NCBI RefSeq assembly: GCF_029227915.1
Contig: NC_079888.1
Span: 21,246,001 to 21,310,000, forward strand
DNA length: 64,000 bases
Direction of reading: 5' to 3'
DNA from: Hydractinia symbiolongicarpus
Taxonomy: Eukaryota > Cnidaria > Hydrozoa > Anthoathecata > Hydractiniidae
How positions within the stretch are numbered: position 1 is the stretch's first letter; the number at the start of each line of letters is the position of its first letter. Of the stretch, positions 13,350 to 26,900 are shown piece by piece. The translations under genes were made by a program, and so were the position numbers. Below the pieces are notes generated by a model that worked only from the letters and a program-made list of their open reading frames with translations, was not told the origin of the DNA and made no database searches.

Positions 13350-15059
13350 GACTGTCACCTGATAAATGTGATAAAAGAGACAATTGGACTCCAAGAAAAA
13401 ACATTCTTCTTAATTTGACATGATTGCGAAACTCAGCGATTACACTGGGCTCTGTGGTAGCGCTTCGATTAAGAATTATGATGAAAAAAGTCATTTTTTT
13501 AATGTGGGACCAATCCTAGCCATTATCCTGCGCTGAGGAAATAGCGACAGTTTCAAAAACTAAATTTTATTGACTTTCTAACGGTGTCAGTCCGTTTGAG
13601 TTTCAACGGTTGTGTCACATATTCATACAACATGTATTAAGCGATATTTTTTTGATATTACAAGGTTGACTCGCTTTTAACAATGAAACGTTGACTGTGG
13701 GACTTAATTGAACTAACTTTGGACTGTGACCTGATAAATGTGATAAATGAGACAATTGGACTCCAAGAAATAACATTCTTGTTAACTTGACGTGATTGAC
13801 GGAACTCAGCGATTACACTGGGCACTGTGGTAGCGCTTCATTTAAAAATTAGGCTAAAAAAAGTCATTTTTTTACTGTGGGACTTATCCTAGCCGTTAGC
13901 GCGCTTTGAAAAAAAGTGACAGTTTCAAAAACTACATTTCATTGACTTTGTAACGGTGTCAGTCCGTTTGAGTTACAACGGTTGGGTCACATATTCGTGC
14001 CAACATGTATTTAGCGATATTTTTTGATATTACTAGGTTGCATCGCTTTTAACTATGAAACGATTGACTGTGGGACTTAATAGAGCTAACTTTGGACTGT
14101 CACCTGATAAATGTGATAAATGTGACAATTGGACTCCAAGAAATAACATTCTTCTTAATTTGACGTGATTGCAGGAACTCAGCGATTACACTGGGCACTG
14201 TGGTAGCGCTTCATTTAAAAATTAAGATACAAAAAGTCATTTTTTTATTGTGGGACCAATCCTAGCCGTTATCGCGCGCTAAAGAAATAGGGACAGTTTC
14301 AAGAACTACATTTCATTGACTTTCTAACGGTGTCAGTCCGTTTGAGTTACAACGGTTGTGTCACATATTCGTACCAACATGTATTTAGCCATATTTTTCT
14401 GATATTACTAGGTTGCATCGCTTTTAACTATGAAACGATTGACTGTGGGACTTAATTGAGCTAACTTTGGACTGTCACCTGAAAAATGTGATAAATGAGA
14501 CAATTGGACTCCAAGAAATAACATTCTTGTAAACTTGACGTTATTGCTGGAACTCAGCGATTACACTGGGCACTGTGGTAGCGCTTCATATAAAAATTAA
14601 GCTAAAAAAAGTCATTTTTTTACTGTGGGACCTTTCCTAGCCATTAGCGCGCGTTGAAGAAAAAGCGACAGTTTCAAAAACTACATTTCATTGACTTTCT
14701 AACGGTGTCAGTCCGTTTGAGTTACAACGGTTGGGTCACATATTCGTACCAACATGTATTTAGCGATACTTTTCTGATATTACTAGGTTGCATCGCTTTT
14801 AACTATGAAACGATTGACTGTGGGACTTAATTGAGCTAACTTTGGACTGTCACCTGTTAAATGTGATAAAAGAGACAATTGGACTCCAAGAAAAAACATT
14901 CTTCTTAATTTGACATGATTGCCGAAACTCAGCGATTACACTGGGCTCTGTGGTAGCGATTCATTTAAGAATTATGATAAAAAAAGTCATTTTTTTATTG
15001 TGGGACCAATCCTAGCCATTATCCTGCGCTGAGGAAATAGCGACAGTTTCTAAAACTAC
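13350..15059 (+). repeat. Family I satellite, mixed monomers
   Basis: About four and a half monomers with the same unit length, linking the left blocks to the 15-24 kb blocks. Markers are CATTATCCTGCGCTGAGG and AGGCTAAAAAAAGTCA variants, CGTGCCAACATG near 13,997 and 15,121, and TAATAGAGCTAAC. They introduce the X/Y-like variants that dominate further right. There is no gene or other element here. Confidence 0.8.
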
Positions 15060-17800
15060 ATTTCATTGACTTTCTAACGGTGTCAGTCCGTTTGAGTTAC
15101 AACGGTTGGGTCACATATTCGTGCCAACATGTATTTAGCGATATTTTTTGATATTACTAGGTTGCATCGCTTTTAACTATGAAACGATTGACTGTGGGAC
15201 TTAATAGAGCTAACTTTGGACTGTCACCTGATAAATGTGATAAATGAGACAATTGGACTCCAAGAAATAACATTCTTCTTAATTTGACGTGATTGCCGGA
15301 ACTCAGCGATTACACTGGGCACTGTGGTAGCGCGTCATTTAAAAATTAAGATACAAAAAGTCATTTTTTTATTGTGGGACCAATCCTAGCCGTTATCGCG
15401 CGCTAAAGAAATAGGGACAGTTTCAAGAACTACATTTCATTGACTTTCTAACGGTGTCAGTCCGTTTGAGTTACAACGGTTGTGTCACATATTCGTACCA
15501 ACATGTATTTAGCGATATTTTTCTGATATTACTAGGTTGCATCGCTTTTAACTATGAAACGATTGACTGTGGGACTTAATTGAGCTAACTTTGGACTGTC
15601 ACCTGATAAATGTGATAAAAGAGACAATTGGACTCCAAGAAAAAACATTTCTCTTAATTTGACATGATTGCCGAAACTCAGCGATTACACTGGGCTCTGT
15701 GGTAGCGCTTCATTTAAGAGTTATGATAAAAAAAGTCATTTTTTTATTGTGGGACCAATCCTAGCCATTATCCTGCGCTGAGGAAATAGCGACAGTTTCA
15801 AAAACTACATTTCATTGACTTTCTAACGGTGTCAGTCCGTTTGAGTTTCAACGGTTGAGTCACATATTCATACCAACATGTATTTAGCGATATTTTTTTG
15901 ATATTACTAGGTTGCATCGCTTTTAACAATGAAACATTGACTGTGGGACTTAATTGAACTAACTTTGGACTGTGACCTGATAAATGTGATAAATGAGGCA
16001 ATTGGACTCCAAGAAATAACAGTCTTGTTAACCTGACGTGATTGCCGGAACTCAGCGATTACACTGGGCACTGTGGTAGCGCTGCATGTAAAAATTAGGC
16101 TAAAAAAAGTCATTTTTTTACTGTGGGACTTATCCTAGCCGTTAGCGCGCTTTGAAGAAAAAGCGACAGTTTCAAAAACTACATTTCATTGACTTTCTAA
16201 CGGTGTCAGTCCGTTTGAGTTACAACGGTTGGGTCACATATTCGTACCAACATGTATTTAGCGATATTTTTTTGATATTACTAGGTTGCATCGCTTTTAA
16301 CTATGAAACGATTGATTGTGGGACTTAATAGAGCTAGCTTAGGACTGTCACCTGATAAATGTGATAAATGAGACAATTGGACTCCAAGAAATAACGTTCT
16401 TCTTAATTTGACATGATTGCCGAAACTCAGCGATTACACTGGGCTCTGTGGTAGCGCTTTATTTAGGAATTATGAAAAAAAAAAGATTTTTTTAGTGTGG
16501 GACCAAGCCTAGCCAATATCCTGCACTGAGGAAATAGCGACAGTTTCAAAAACTACATTTCATTGACTTTCTAACGGTGTCAGTCCGTTTGAGTTTCAAC
16601 GGTTGTGTCACATATTCATACCAACATGTATTTAGCGATATTGTTTTGATATTACTAGGTTGCATCGCTTTTAACTATGAAACGATTGACTGTGGGACTT
16701 AATAGAGCTAACTTTGGACTGTGACCTGATAAATGTGATAAATGAGACAATTGGACTCCAAGAAATAACATTCTTGTTAATTTGACGTGATTGCCGGAAC
16801 TCAGCGAATACACTGGGCACTGTGGTAGCGCTTCATTTAAAAATTAAGATACAAAAAGTCATTTTTTTATTGTGGGACCAATCCTAGCCGTTATCGCGCG
16901 CTAAACAGATAGCGACAGTTTCAATAACTAAATTTCATTGTCTTTCTAACGGTGTCAGTCCGTTTGAGTTACAACGGTTGGGTCACATATTCGTACCAAC
17001 ATGTATTTAGCGATATTTTTTTGATATTACTAGGTTGCATCGCTTTTAACTATGACACGATTGACTGTGGGACTTAATAGAGCTAACTTTGGACTGTCAC
17101 CTGATAAATCTGATAAATGAGACAATTGGACTCCAAGAAATAACATTCTTGTCAATTTGACGTGATTGCCGAAACTCAGCGATTACACTGGGCTCTGTGG
17201 TAGCGCTTCATTTAAGAATTATGATAAAAAAAAGTCATTTTTTTAATGTGGGACCAATCCTAGCCATTATCCTGCGCTGAGAAAATAGCAACAGTTTCAA
17301 AAACTACATTTCATTGACTTTCTAACGGTGTCAGTCCGTTTGAGTTTCAACGGTTGTGTCACATATTCATACCAACATGTATTTAGCGATATTTTTTTGA
17401 TATTACTAGGTTGCATCGCTTTTAACCATGAAACGATTGACTGTGGGACTTAATTGCGCTAACTTTGGGCTGTCACCTGATAAATGTGATAAATGAGACA
17501 ATTGGACTTCAAGAAATAACATTCTTGTTAATTTGACGTGATTGCCGGAACTCAGCAATTACACTGGGCACTGTGGTAGCGCTTCATTTAAAAATTAAGA
17601 TACAAAAAGTCATTTTTTTATTGTGGGACCAATCCTAGCCGTTATCGCGCGCTAACGAAATAGCGACAGTTTCAAGAACTACATTTCATTGAATTTCTAA
17701 CGGTGTCAGTCCGTTTGAGTTACAACGGTTGGGTCACATATTCGTACCAACATGTATTTAGCGATATTTTTCTGATATTACTAGGTTGCATCGCTTTTAA
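15060..17800 (+). repeat. Segmental satellite duplication, copy 1
   Basis: This part recurs at 19,930-23,790. The offset is 4,870 bp (13 monomers) up to about 16,455, 5,619 (15 monomers) for about 16,455-16,999 and 5,992 (16 monomers) from about 17,000. Markers: GAGGCAATTGGACTCC near 15,995 and GTAGCGCTGCATGTAAAAA near 16,077 (offset 4,870), GAATTATGAAAAAAAAAA near 16,468 and CAATAACTAAATTTC near 16,922 (5,619), and GATAAATCTGATAAATGAG near 17,103 (5,992). Confidence 0.75.
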
Positions 17801-19178
17801 CTATGAAACTATTGACTGTGGGACTTAATTGAGCTAACTTTGGACTGTCACCTGATAAATGTGATAAAAGAGACAATTGGACTCCAAGTAAAAGCATTCT
17901 TTTTAATTTGACATGATTGCCGAAACTCAGCGATTACACTGGGCTCTGTGGTAGCGCTTCATTTAAGAATTATGATAAAAAAAGTCATTTTTTTAATGTG
18001 GGACCAATCCTAGCCATTATCCTACGCTGAGGAAATAGCGAAAGTTTCAAAAACTACGTTTCATTGACTTTCCAACGGTGTCAGTCCGTTTGAGTTTCAA
18101 CGGTTGTGTCACATATTCATACCAACATGTATTTAGCGATATTTTTTTGATATTACTAGGTTGCATCGCTTTTAACAATGAAACGTTGACTGTGGGACTT
18201 AATTGAACTAACTTTGGACTGTCACCTGATAAATGTGATAAATGAGACAATTGGACTCCAAGAAATAACATTCTTATTAATTTGACGTGATTGCCGGAAC
18301 TCAGCGATTACACTGGGCACTGTGGTAGCGCTTCATTTAAAAATTAAGATACAAAAAGTCATTTTTTTATTGTGGGACTTATCCTAGCCGTTAGCGCGCT
18401 TTGAAAAAAAAGCGACAGTTCCAAAAACTACATTTCATTGACTTTCTAACGGTGTCAGTCCGTTTGAGTTACAACGGTTGGGTCACATATTCGTGCCAAC
18501 ATGTATTTAGCGATATTTTTTGATATTACTAGGTTGCATCGCTTTTAACTATGAAACGATTGACTGTGGGACTTAATAGAGCTAACTTTGGACTGTCACC
18601 TGATAAATGTGATAAATGAGACAATTGGACTCCAAGAAATAACATTCTTCTTAATTTGACGTGATTGCCGGAACTCAGCGATTACACTGGGCACTGTGGT
18701 AGCGCGTCATTTAAAAATTAAGATACAAAAAGTCATTTTTTTATTGTGGGACCAATCCTAGCCGTTATCGCGCGCTAAAGAAATAGGGACAGTTTCAAGA
18801 ACTACATTTCATTGACTTTCTAACGGTGTCAGTCCGTTTGAGTTACAACGGTTGTGTCACATATTCGTACCATTATGTATTTAGCGATATTTTTCTGATA
18901 TTACTAGGTTGCATCGCTTTTAACTATGAAACGATTGACTGTGGGACTTAATTGAGCTAACTTTGGACTGTCACCTGATAAATGTGATAAAAGAGACAAT
19001 TGGACTCCAAGAAAAAACATTTCTCTTAATTTGACATGATTGCCGAAACTCAGCGATTACACTGGGCTCTGTGGTAGCGCTTCATTTAAGAATTATGATA
19101 AAAAAAGTCATTTTTTTATTGTGGGACCAATCCTAGCCATTATCCTGCGCTGAGGAAATAGCGACAGTTTCAAAAACT
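17681..19178 (+). repeat. 4-mer HOR (1,498 bp), copy 1
   Basis: Four monomers tandemly duplicated with offset 1,498. Rare shared markers are ATTGAATTTCTAACGG (17,688 and 19,186), AAACTATTGACTG, AAGTAAAAGCATTC, CTACGTTTCATTG, CATTCTTATTAATTTG and GTACCATTATGTATTT. The copies differ at very few positions, such as CTGTCACC against CTGTGACC near 17,849 and 19,347, so this is one of the younger duplications in the left half. Confidence 0.85.
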
Positions 19179-20676
19179 ACATTTCATTGAATTTCTAACG
19201 GTGTCAGTCCGTTTGAGTTACAACGGTTGGGTCACATATTCGTACCAACATGTATTTAGCGATATTTTTCTGATATTACTAGGTTGCATCGCTTTTAACT
19301 ATGAAACTATTGACTGTGGGACTTAATTGAGCTAACTTTGGACTGTGACCTGATAAATGTGATAAAAGAGACAATTGGACTCCAAGTAAAAGCATTCTTT
19401 TTAATTTGACATGATTGCCGAAACTCAGCGATTACACTGGGCTCTGTGGTAGCGCTTCATTTAAGAATTATGATAAAAAAAGTCATTTTTTTAATGTGGG
19501 ACCAATCCTAGCCATTATCCTACGCTGAGGAAATAGCGAAAGTTTCAAAAACTACGTTTCATTGACTTTCCAACGGTGTCAGTCCGTTTGAGTTTCAACG
19601 GTTGTGTCACATATTCATACCAACATGTATTTAGCGATATTTTTTTGATATTACTAGGTTGCATCGCTTTTAACAATGAAACGTTGACTGTGGGACTTAA
19701 TTGAACTAACTTTGGACTGTCACCTGATAAATGTGATAAATGAGACAATTGGACTCCAAGAAATAACATTCTTATTAATTTGACGTGATTGCCGGAACTC
19801 AGCGATTACACTGGGCACTGTGGTAGCGCTTCATTTAAAAATTAAGATACAAAAAGTCATTTTTTTATTGTGGGACTTATCCTAGCCGTTAGCGCGCTTT
19901 GAAAAAAAAGCGACAGTTCCAAAAACTACATTTCATTGACTTTCTAACGGTGTCAGTCCGTTTGAGTTACAACGGTTGGGTCACATATTCGTGCCAACAT
20001 GTATTTAGCGATATTTTTTGATATTACTAGGTTGCATCGCTATTAACTATGAAACGATTGACTGTGGGACTTAATAGAGCTAACTTTGGACTGTCACCTG
20101 ATAAATGTGATAAATGAGACAATTGGACTCCAAGAAATAACATTCTTCTTAATTTGACGTGATTGCCGGAACTCAGCGATTACACTGGGCACTGTGGTAG
20201 CGCGTCATTTAAAAATTAAGATACAAAAAGTCATTTTTTTATTGTGGGACCAATCCTAGCCGTTATCGCGCGCTAAAGAAATAGGGACAGTTTCAAGAAC
20301 TACATTTCATTGACTTTCTAACGGTGTCAGTCCGTTTGAGTTACAACGGTTGTGTCACATATTCGTACCATTATGTATTTAGCGATATTTTTCTGATATT
20401 ACTAGGTTGCATCGCTTTTAACTATGAAACGATTGACTGTGGGACTTAATTGAGCTAACTTTGGACTGTCACCTGATAAATGTGATAAAAGAGACAATTG
20501 GACTCCAAGAAAAAACATTTCTCTTAATTTGACATGATTGCCGAAACTCAGCGATTACACTGGGCTCTGTGGTAGCGCTTCATTTAAGAATTATGATAAA
20601 AAAAGTCATTTTTTTATTGTGGGACCAATCCTAGCCATTATCCTGCGCTGAGGAAATAGCGACAGTTTCAAAAACT
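19179..20676 (+). repeat. 4-mer HOR (1,498 bp), copy 2
   Basis: Immediate tandem copy of the preceding four monomers, with all listed markers in the same order. A private change is ATCGCTATTAACTATG near 20,037. Its right end overlaps the 13-monomer-offset duplication, so the 4-mer event and the larger event share a junction zone near 20.68 kb. Confidence 0.85.
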
Positions 20677-23600
20677 ACATTTCATTGACTTTCTAACGGT
20701 GTCAGTCCGTTTGAGTTTCAACGGTTGAGTCACATATTCATACCAACATGTATTTAGCGATGTTTTTTTGATATTACTAGGTTGCATCGCTTTTAACAAT
20801 GAAACATTGACTGTGGGACTTAATTGAACTAACTTTGGACTGTGACCTGATAAATGTGATAAATGAGGCAATTGGACTCCAAGAAATAACAGTCTTGTTA
20901 ACCTGACGTGATTGCCGGAACTCAGCGATTACACTGGGCACTGTGGTAGCGCTGCATGTAAAAATTAGGCTAAAAAAAGTCATTTTTTTACTGTGGGACT
21001 TATCCTAGCCGTTAGCGCGCTTTGAAGAAAAAGCGACAGTTTCAAAAACTACATTTCATTGACTTTCTAACGGTGTCAGTCCGTTTGAGTTACAACGGTT
21101 GGGTCACATATTCGTACCAACATGTATTTGGCGATATTTTTTTGATATTACTAGGTTGCATCGCTTTTAACTATGAAACGATTGATTGTGGGACTTAATA
21201 GAGCTAGCTTTGGACTGTCACCTGATAAATGTGATAAATGAGACAATTGGACTCCAAGAAATAACATTCTTCTTAATTTGACATGATTGCCGAAACTCAG
21301 CGATTACACTGGGCTTTGTGGTAGCGCTTTATTTAAGAATTATGATAAAAAAAGTCATTTTTTTATTGTGGGACCAATCCTAGCCATTATCCGGCACTGA
21401 GGAAATAGCGACAGTTTCAAAAACTAAATTTCATTGACTTTCTAACGGTGTCAGTCCGTTTGAGTTTCAACGGTTGTGTCACATATTCATACCAACATGT
21501 ATTTAGGGATATTTTTTTGATATTACTAGGTTGCATCGGTTTTAACTATGAAACGATTGACTGTGGGACTTAATAGAGCTAACTTTGGACTGTGACCTGA
21601 TAAATGTGATAAATGAGACAATTGGACTCCAAGAAATAACATTCTTGTTAATTTGACGTGATTGCCGGAACTCAGCGAATACACTGGGCACTGTGGTAGA
21701 GCTTCATTTAAAAATTAAGATACAAAAAGTCATTTTTTTATTGTGGGACCAATCCTAGCCGTTATCGCGCGCTAAAGAGATAGCGACAGTTTCAAGAACT
21801 AAATTTCATTGTCTTTCTAACGGTGTCAGTCCGTTTGAGTTTCAACGGTTGTGTCACATATTCATACCAACATGTATTTAGCGATATTTTTTTGATATTA
21901 CTTGGTTGCATCGCTTTTAACAATGAAACGTTGACTGTGGGACTTAATTGAACTGACTTTGGACTGTCACCTGATGAATGTGATAAAAAAGACAATTGGA
22001 CTCCAAGAAAAAACATTCTTCTTAATTTGACATGATTGCCGAAACTCAGCGATTACACTGGGCTCTGTGGTAGCGCTTTATTTAGGAATTATGAAAAAAA
22101 AAGATTTTTTTAGTGTGGGACCAATCCTAGCCAATATCCTGCACTGAGGAAATAGCGACAGTTTCAAAAACTACATTTCATTGACTTTCTAACGGTGTCA
22201 GTCCGTTTGAGTTTCAACGGTTGTGTCACATATTCATACCAACATGTATTTAGCGATATTGTTTTGATATTACTAGGTTGCATCGCTTTTAACTATGAAA
22301 CGATTGACTGTGGGACTTAATAGAGCTAACTTTGGACTGTGACCTGATAAATGTGATAAATGAGACAATTGGACTCCAAGAAATAACATTCTTGTTAATT
22401 TGACGTGATTGCCGGAACTCAGCGAATACACTGGGCACTGTGGTAGCGCTTCATTTAAAAATTAAGATACAAAAAGTCATTTTTTTATTGTGGGACCAAT
22501 CCTAGCCGTTATCGCGCGCTAAAGAGATAGCGACAGTTTCAATAACTAAATTTCATTGTCTTTCTAACGGTGTCAGTCCGTTTGAGTTACAACGGTTGGG
22601 TCACATATTCGTACCAACATGTATTTAGCGATATTTTTCTGATATTACTAGGTTGCATCGCTTTTAACTATGAAACGATTGACTGTGGGACTTAATTGAG
22701 CTAACTTTGGACTGTCACCTGATGAATGTGATAAAAGAGACAATTGGACTCCAAGAAAAAACATTCTTTTTAATTTGACATGATTGCCGAAACTCAGCGA
22801 TTACACTGGGCTCTGTGGTAGCGCTTTATTTAAGAATTATGAAAAAAAAAGATTTTTTTATTGTGGGACCAATCCTAGCCATTATCCTGCACTGAGGAAA
22901 TAGCGACAGTTTCAAAATCTACATTTCATTGACTTTCTAACGGTGTCAGTCCGTTTGAGTTACAACGGTTGGGTCACATATTCGTACCAACATGTATTTA
23001 GCGATATTTTTTTGATATTACTAGGTTGCATCGCTTTTAACTATGAAACGATTGACTGTGGGACTTAATAGAGCTAACTTTGGACTGTCACCTGATAAAT
23101 CTGATAAATGAGACAATTGGACTCCAAGAAATAACATTCTTGTCAATTTGACGTGATTGCCGAAACTCAGCGATTACACTGGGCTCTGTGGTAGCGCTTC
23201 ATTTAAGAATTATGATAAAAAAAAGTCATTTTTTTAATGTGGGACCAATCCTAGCCATTATCCTGCGCTGAGGAAATAGCGACAGTTTCAAAAACTACAT
23301 TTCATTGACTTTCTAACGGTGTCAGTCCGTTTGAGTTTCAACGGTTGTGTCACATATTCATACCAACATGTATTTAGCGATATTTTTTTGATATTACTAG
23401 GTTGCATCGCTTTTAACTATGAAACGATTGACTGTGGGACTTAATTGCGCTAACTTTGGGCTGTCACCTGATAAATGTGATAAATGAGACAATTGGACTC
23501 CAAGAAATAACATTCTTGTTAATTTGACGTGATTGCCGGAACTCAGCAATTACACTGGGCACTGTGGTAGCGCTTCATTTAAAAATTAAGATACAAAAAG

Positions 23601-23790
23601 TCATTTTTTTATTGTGGGACCAATCCTAGCCGTTATCGCGCGCTAACGAAATAGCGACAGTTTCAAGAACTACATTTCATTGAATTTCTAACGGTGTCAG
23701 TCCGTTTGAGTTACAACGGTTGGGTCACATATTCGTACCAACATGTATTTAGCGATATTTTTCTGATATTACTAGGTTGCATCGCTTTTA
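19930..23790 (+). repeat. Segmental satellite duplication, copy 2 (expanded)
   Basis: Expanded counterpart of 15,060-17,800, three monomers longer. The added units lie at about 21,325-22,074 (two monomers) and about 22,640-22,980 (one monomer). All offsets remain whole multiples of the monomer, as unequal exchange predicts. The match ends near 23,790, where AAACTATTGACTG of copy 1 is AAACGATTGACTG. Confidence 0.75.
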
Positions 23791-23959
23791 ACTATGAAAC
23801 GATTGACTGTGGGACTTAATTGAGCTAACTTTGGAGTGTCACCTGATAAATGTGATAAAAGAGACAATTGGACTCCAAGAAAAAACATTCTTCTTAATTT
23901 GACATGATTGCCGAAACTCAGCGATTACACTGGGCTCTGTGGTAGCGCTTCATTTAAGA

Positions 23960-26900
23960 ATTATAATAAAAAAGTCATTTTTTCATTGTGGGACCAATCC
24001 TAGCCATTATCCTGCCTTGAGGAAATAGCGACAGTTTAAAAAACTACATTTCATTGACTTTCTAACGGTGTCAGTCCGTTTGAGTTTCAACGGTTGTGTC
24101 ACATATTCATACCAACATGTATTTAGCGATATTTTTTTGATATTACTAGGTTGCATCGCTTTTAACAATGAAACGTTGACTGTGGGACTTAATTGAACTA
24201 ACTTCGGACTGTGACCTGATAAATGTGATAATAGAGACAATTGGACTCCAAGAAAAAACATTCTTTTTAATTTGACATGATTGCCGAAACTCAGCGATTA
24301 CACTGGGCTCTGTGGTAGTGCTTCATTTAAGAATTATGATAAAAAAAGTCATTTTTTTAATGTGGGACCAATCCTAGCCATTATCCTACGCTGAGGAAAT
24401 AGCGACAGTTTCAAAAACTACATTTCATTTACTTTCTAACGGTGTCAGTCCGTTTGAGTTTCAACGGTTGTGTCACATATTCATACCAACATGTATTTAG
24501 CGATATTTTTTTAATATTACTAGGTTGCATCGCTTTTAACAATGAAACGTTGACTGTGGGACTTAATTGAACTAACTTTGGACTGTGACCTGATAAATGT
24601 GATAAATGAGACAATTGGACTCCAAAAAATAACATTCTTGTTAACTTGACGTGATTGCCGGAACTCAGCGATTACACTGGGCACTGTGGTAGCGCTTCAT
24701 TTAAAAATTAGGCTAAAAAAAGTCATTTTTTTACTGTGGGACTTATCCTAGCCGTCAGCGCGCGTTGAAGAAAAAGCGACAGTTTCAAAAACTACATTTC
24801 ATTGACTTTCTAACGGTGTCAGTCCGTTTGAGTTACAACGGTTGGGTCACATATTCGTACCAACATGTATTTAGCGATATTTTTTTGATATTACTAGGTA
24901 GCATCGCTTTTAACAATGAAACGTTGACTGTGGGACTTAATTGAACTAACTTCGGACTGTGACCTGATAAATGTGATAAAAGAGACAATTGGACTCCAAG
25001 AAAAATCATTCTTCTTAATTTGACGTGATTGCCGGAACTCAGCGATTACACTGGGCTCTGTGGTAGCGCTTCATTTAAGAATTATAATAAAAAAGTCATT
25101 TTTTCATTGTGGGACCAATCCTAGCCATTATCCTGCCTTGAGGAAATAGCGACAGTTTGAAAAACTACATTTCATTGACTTTCTAACGGTGTCAGTCCGT
25201 TTGAGTTTCAACGGTTGTGTCACATATTCACACCAACATGAATTTAGCGATATTTTTTTGATATTACTAGGTTGCATCGCTTTTAACAATGAAACGTTGA
25301 CTGTGGGACTTAATTGAACTAACTTCGGACTGTGACCTGATAAATGTGATAAAAGAGACAATTGGACTTCAAGAAAAAACATTCTTTTTAATTTGACATG
25401 ATTGCCGAAACTCAGCGATTACACTGGGCTCTGTGGTAGCGCTTCATTTAAGAATTATGATAAAAAAAGTCATTTTTTTAATGTGGGACCAATCCTAGCC
25501 ATTATCCTACGCTGAGGAAATAGTGACAGTTTCAAAAACTACATTTCATTGACTTTCTAACGGTGTCAGTCCGTTTGAGTTTCAACGGTTGTGTCACATA
25601 TTCATACCAACATGTATTTAGCGATATTTTTTGATATTACTAGGTTGCATCGCTTTTAACAATGAAACGTTGACTGTGGGACTTAATTGAACTAACTTTG
25701 GACTGTGACCTGATAAATGTGATAAATGAGACAATTGGACTCCAAAAAATAACATTCTTGTTAACTTGACGTGATTGCCGGAACTCAGCGATTACACTGG
25801 GCACTGTGGTAGCGCTTCATTTAAAAATTAGGCTAAAAAAAGTCATTTTTTTACTGTGGGACTTATCCTAGCCGTTAGCGCGCGTTGAAGAAAAAGCGAC
25901 AGTTTCAAAAACTACATTTCATTGACTTTCTAACGGTGTCAGTCCGTTTGAGTTACAACGGTTGGGTCACATATTCGTACCAACATGTATTTAGCGTTAT
26001 ATTTTTGATATTACTAGGTAGCATCGCTTTTAGCTATGAAACGATTGACTGTGGGACTTAATTGAACTAACTTTGGACTGTGACCTGATAAATAGGATAA
26101 ATGAGACAATTGGACTCCAAAAAATAACATTCTTGTTAACTTGACGTGATTGCCGGAACTCAGCGATTGCACTGGGCACTGTGGTAGCGCTTCATTTAAA
26201 AATTAGGCTAAAAAAAGTCATTTTTTTACTGTGGGACTTATCCTAGCCGTTAGCGCGCGTTGAAGAAAAAGCGACAGTTTCAAAAACTACATTTCATTGA
26301 CTTTCTAACGGTGTCAGTCCGTTTGAGTTACAACGGTTGGGTCACATATTCGTACCAACATGTATTTAGCGATATTTTTTTGATATTACTAGGTAGCATC
26401 GCTTTTAACTATGAAACGATTGACTGTGGGACTTAATAGAGCTAACTTTGGAGTGTCACCTGATAAATGTGATAAAAGAGACAATTGGACTCCAAGAAAA
26501 AACATTCTTCTTAATTTGACATGATTGCCGAAACTCAGCGATTACACTGGGCTCTGTGGTAGCGCTTCATTTAAGAATTATAATAAAAAAGTCATTTTTT
26601 CATTGTGGGACCAATCCTAGCCATTATCCTGCCTTGAGGAAATAGCGACAGTTTGAAAAACTACATTTCATTGACTTTCTAACGGTGTCAGTCCGTTTGA
26701 GTTTCAACGGTTGTGTCACATATTCATACCAACATGTATTTAGCGATATTTTTTTAATATTACTAGGTTGCATCGCTTTTAACAATGAAACGTTGACTGT
26801 GGGACTTAATTGAACTAACTTTGGACTGTGACCTGATAAATGTGATAAATGAGACAATTGGACTCCAAAAAATAACATTCTTGTTAACTTGACGTGATTG

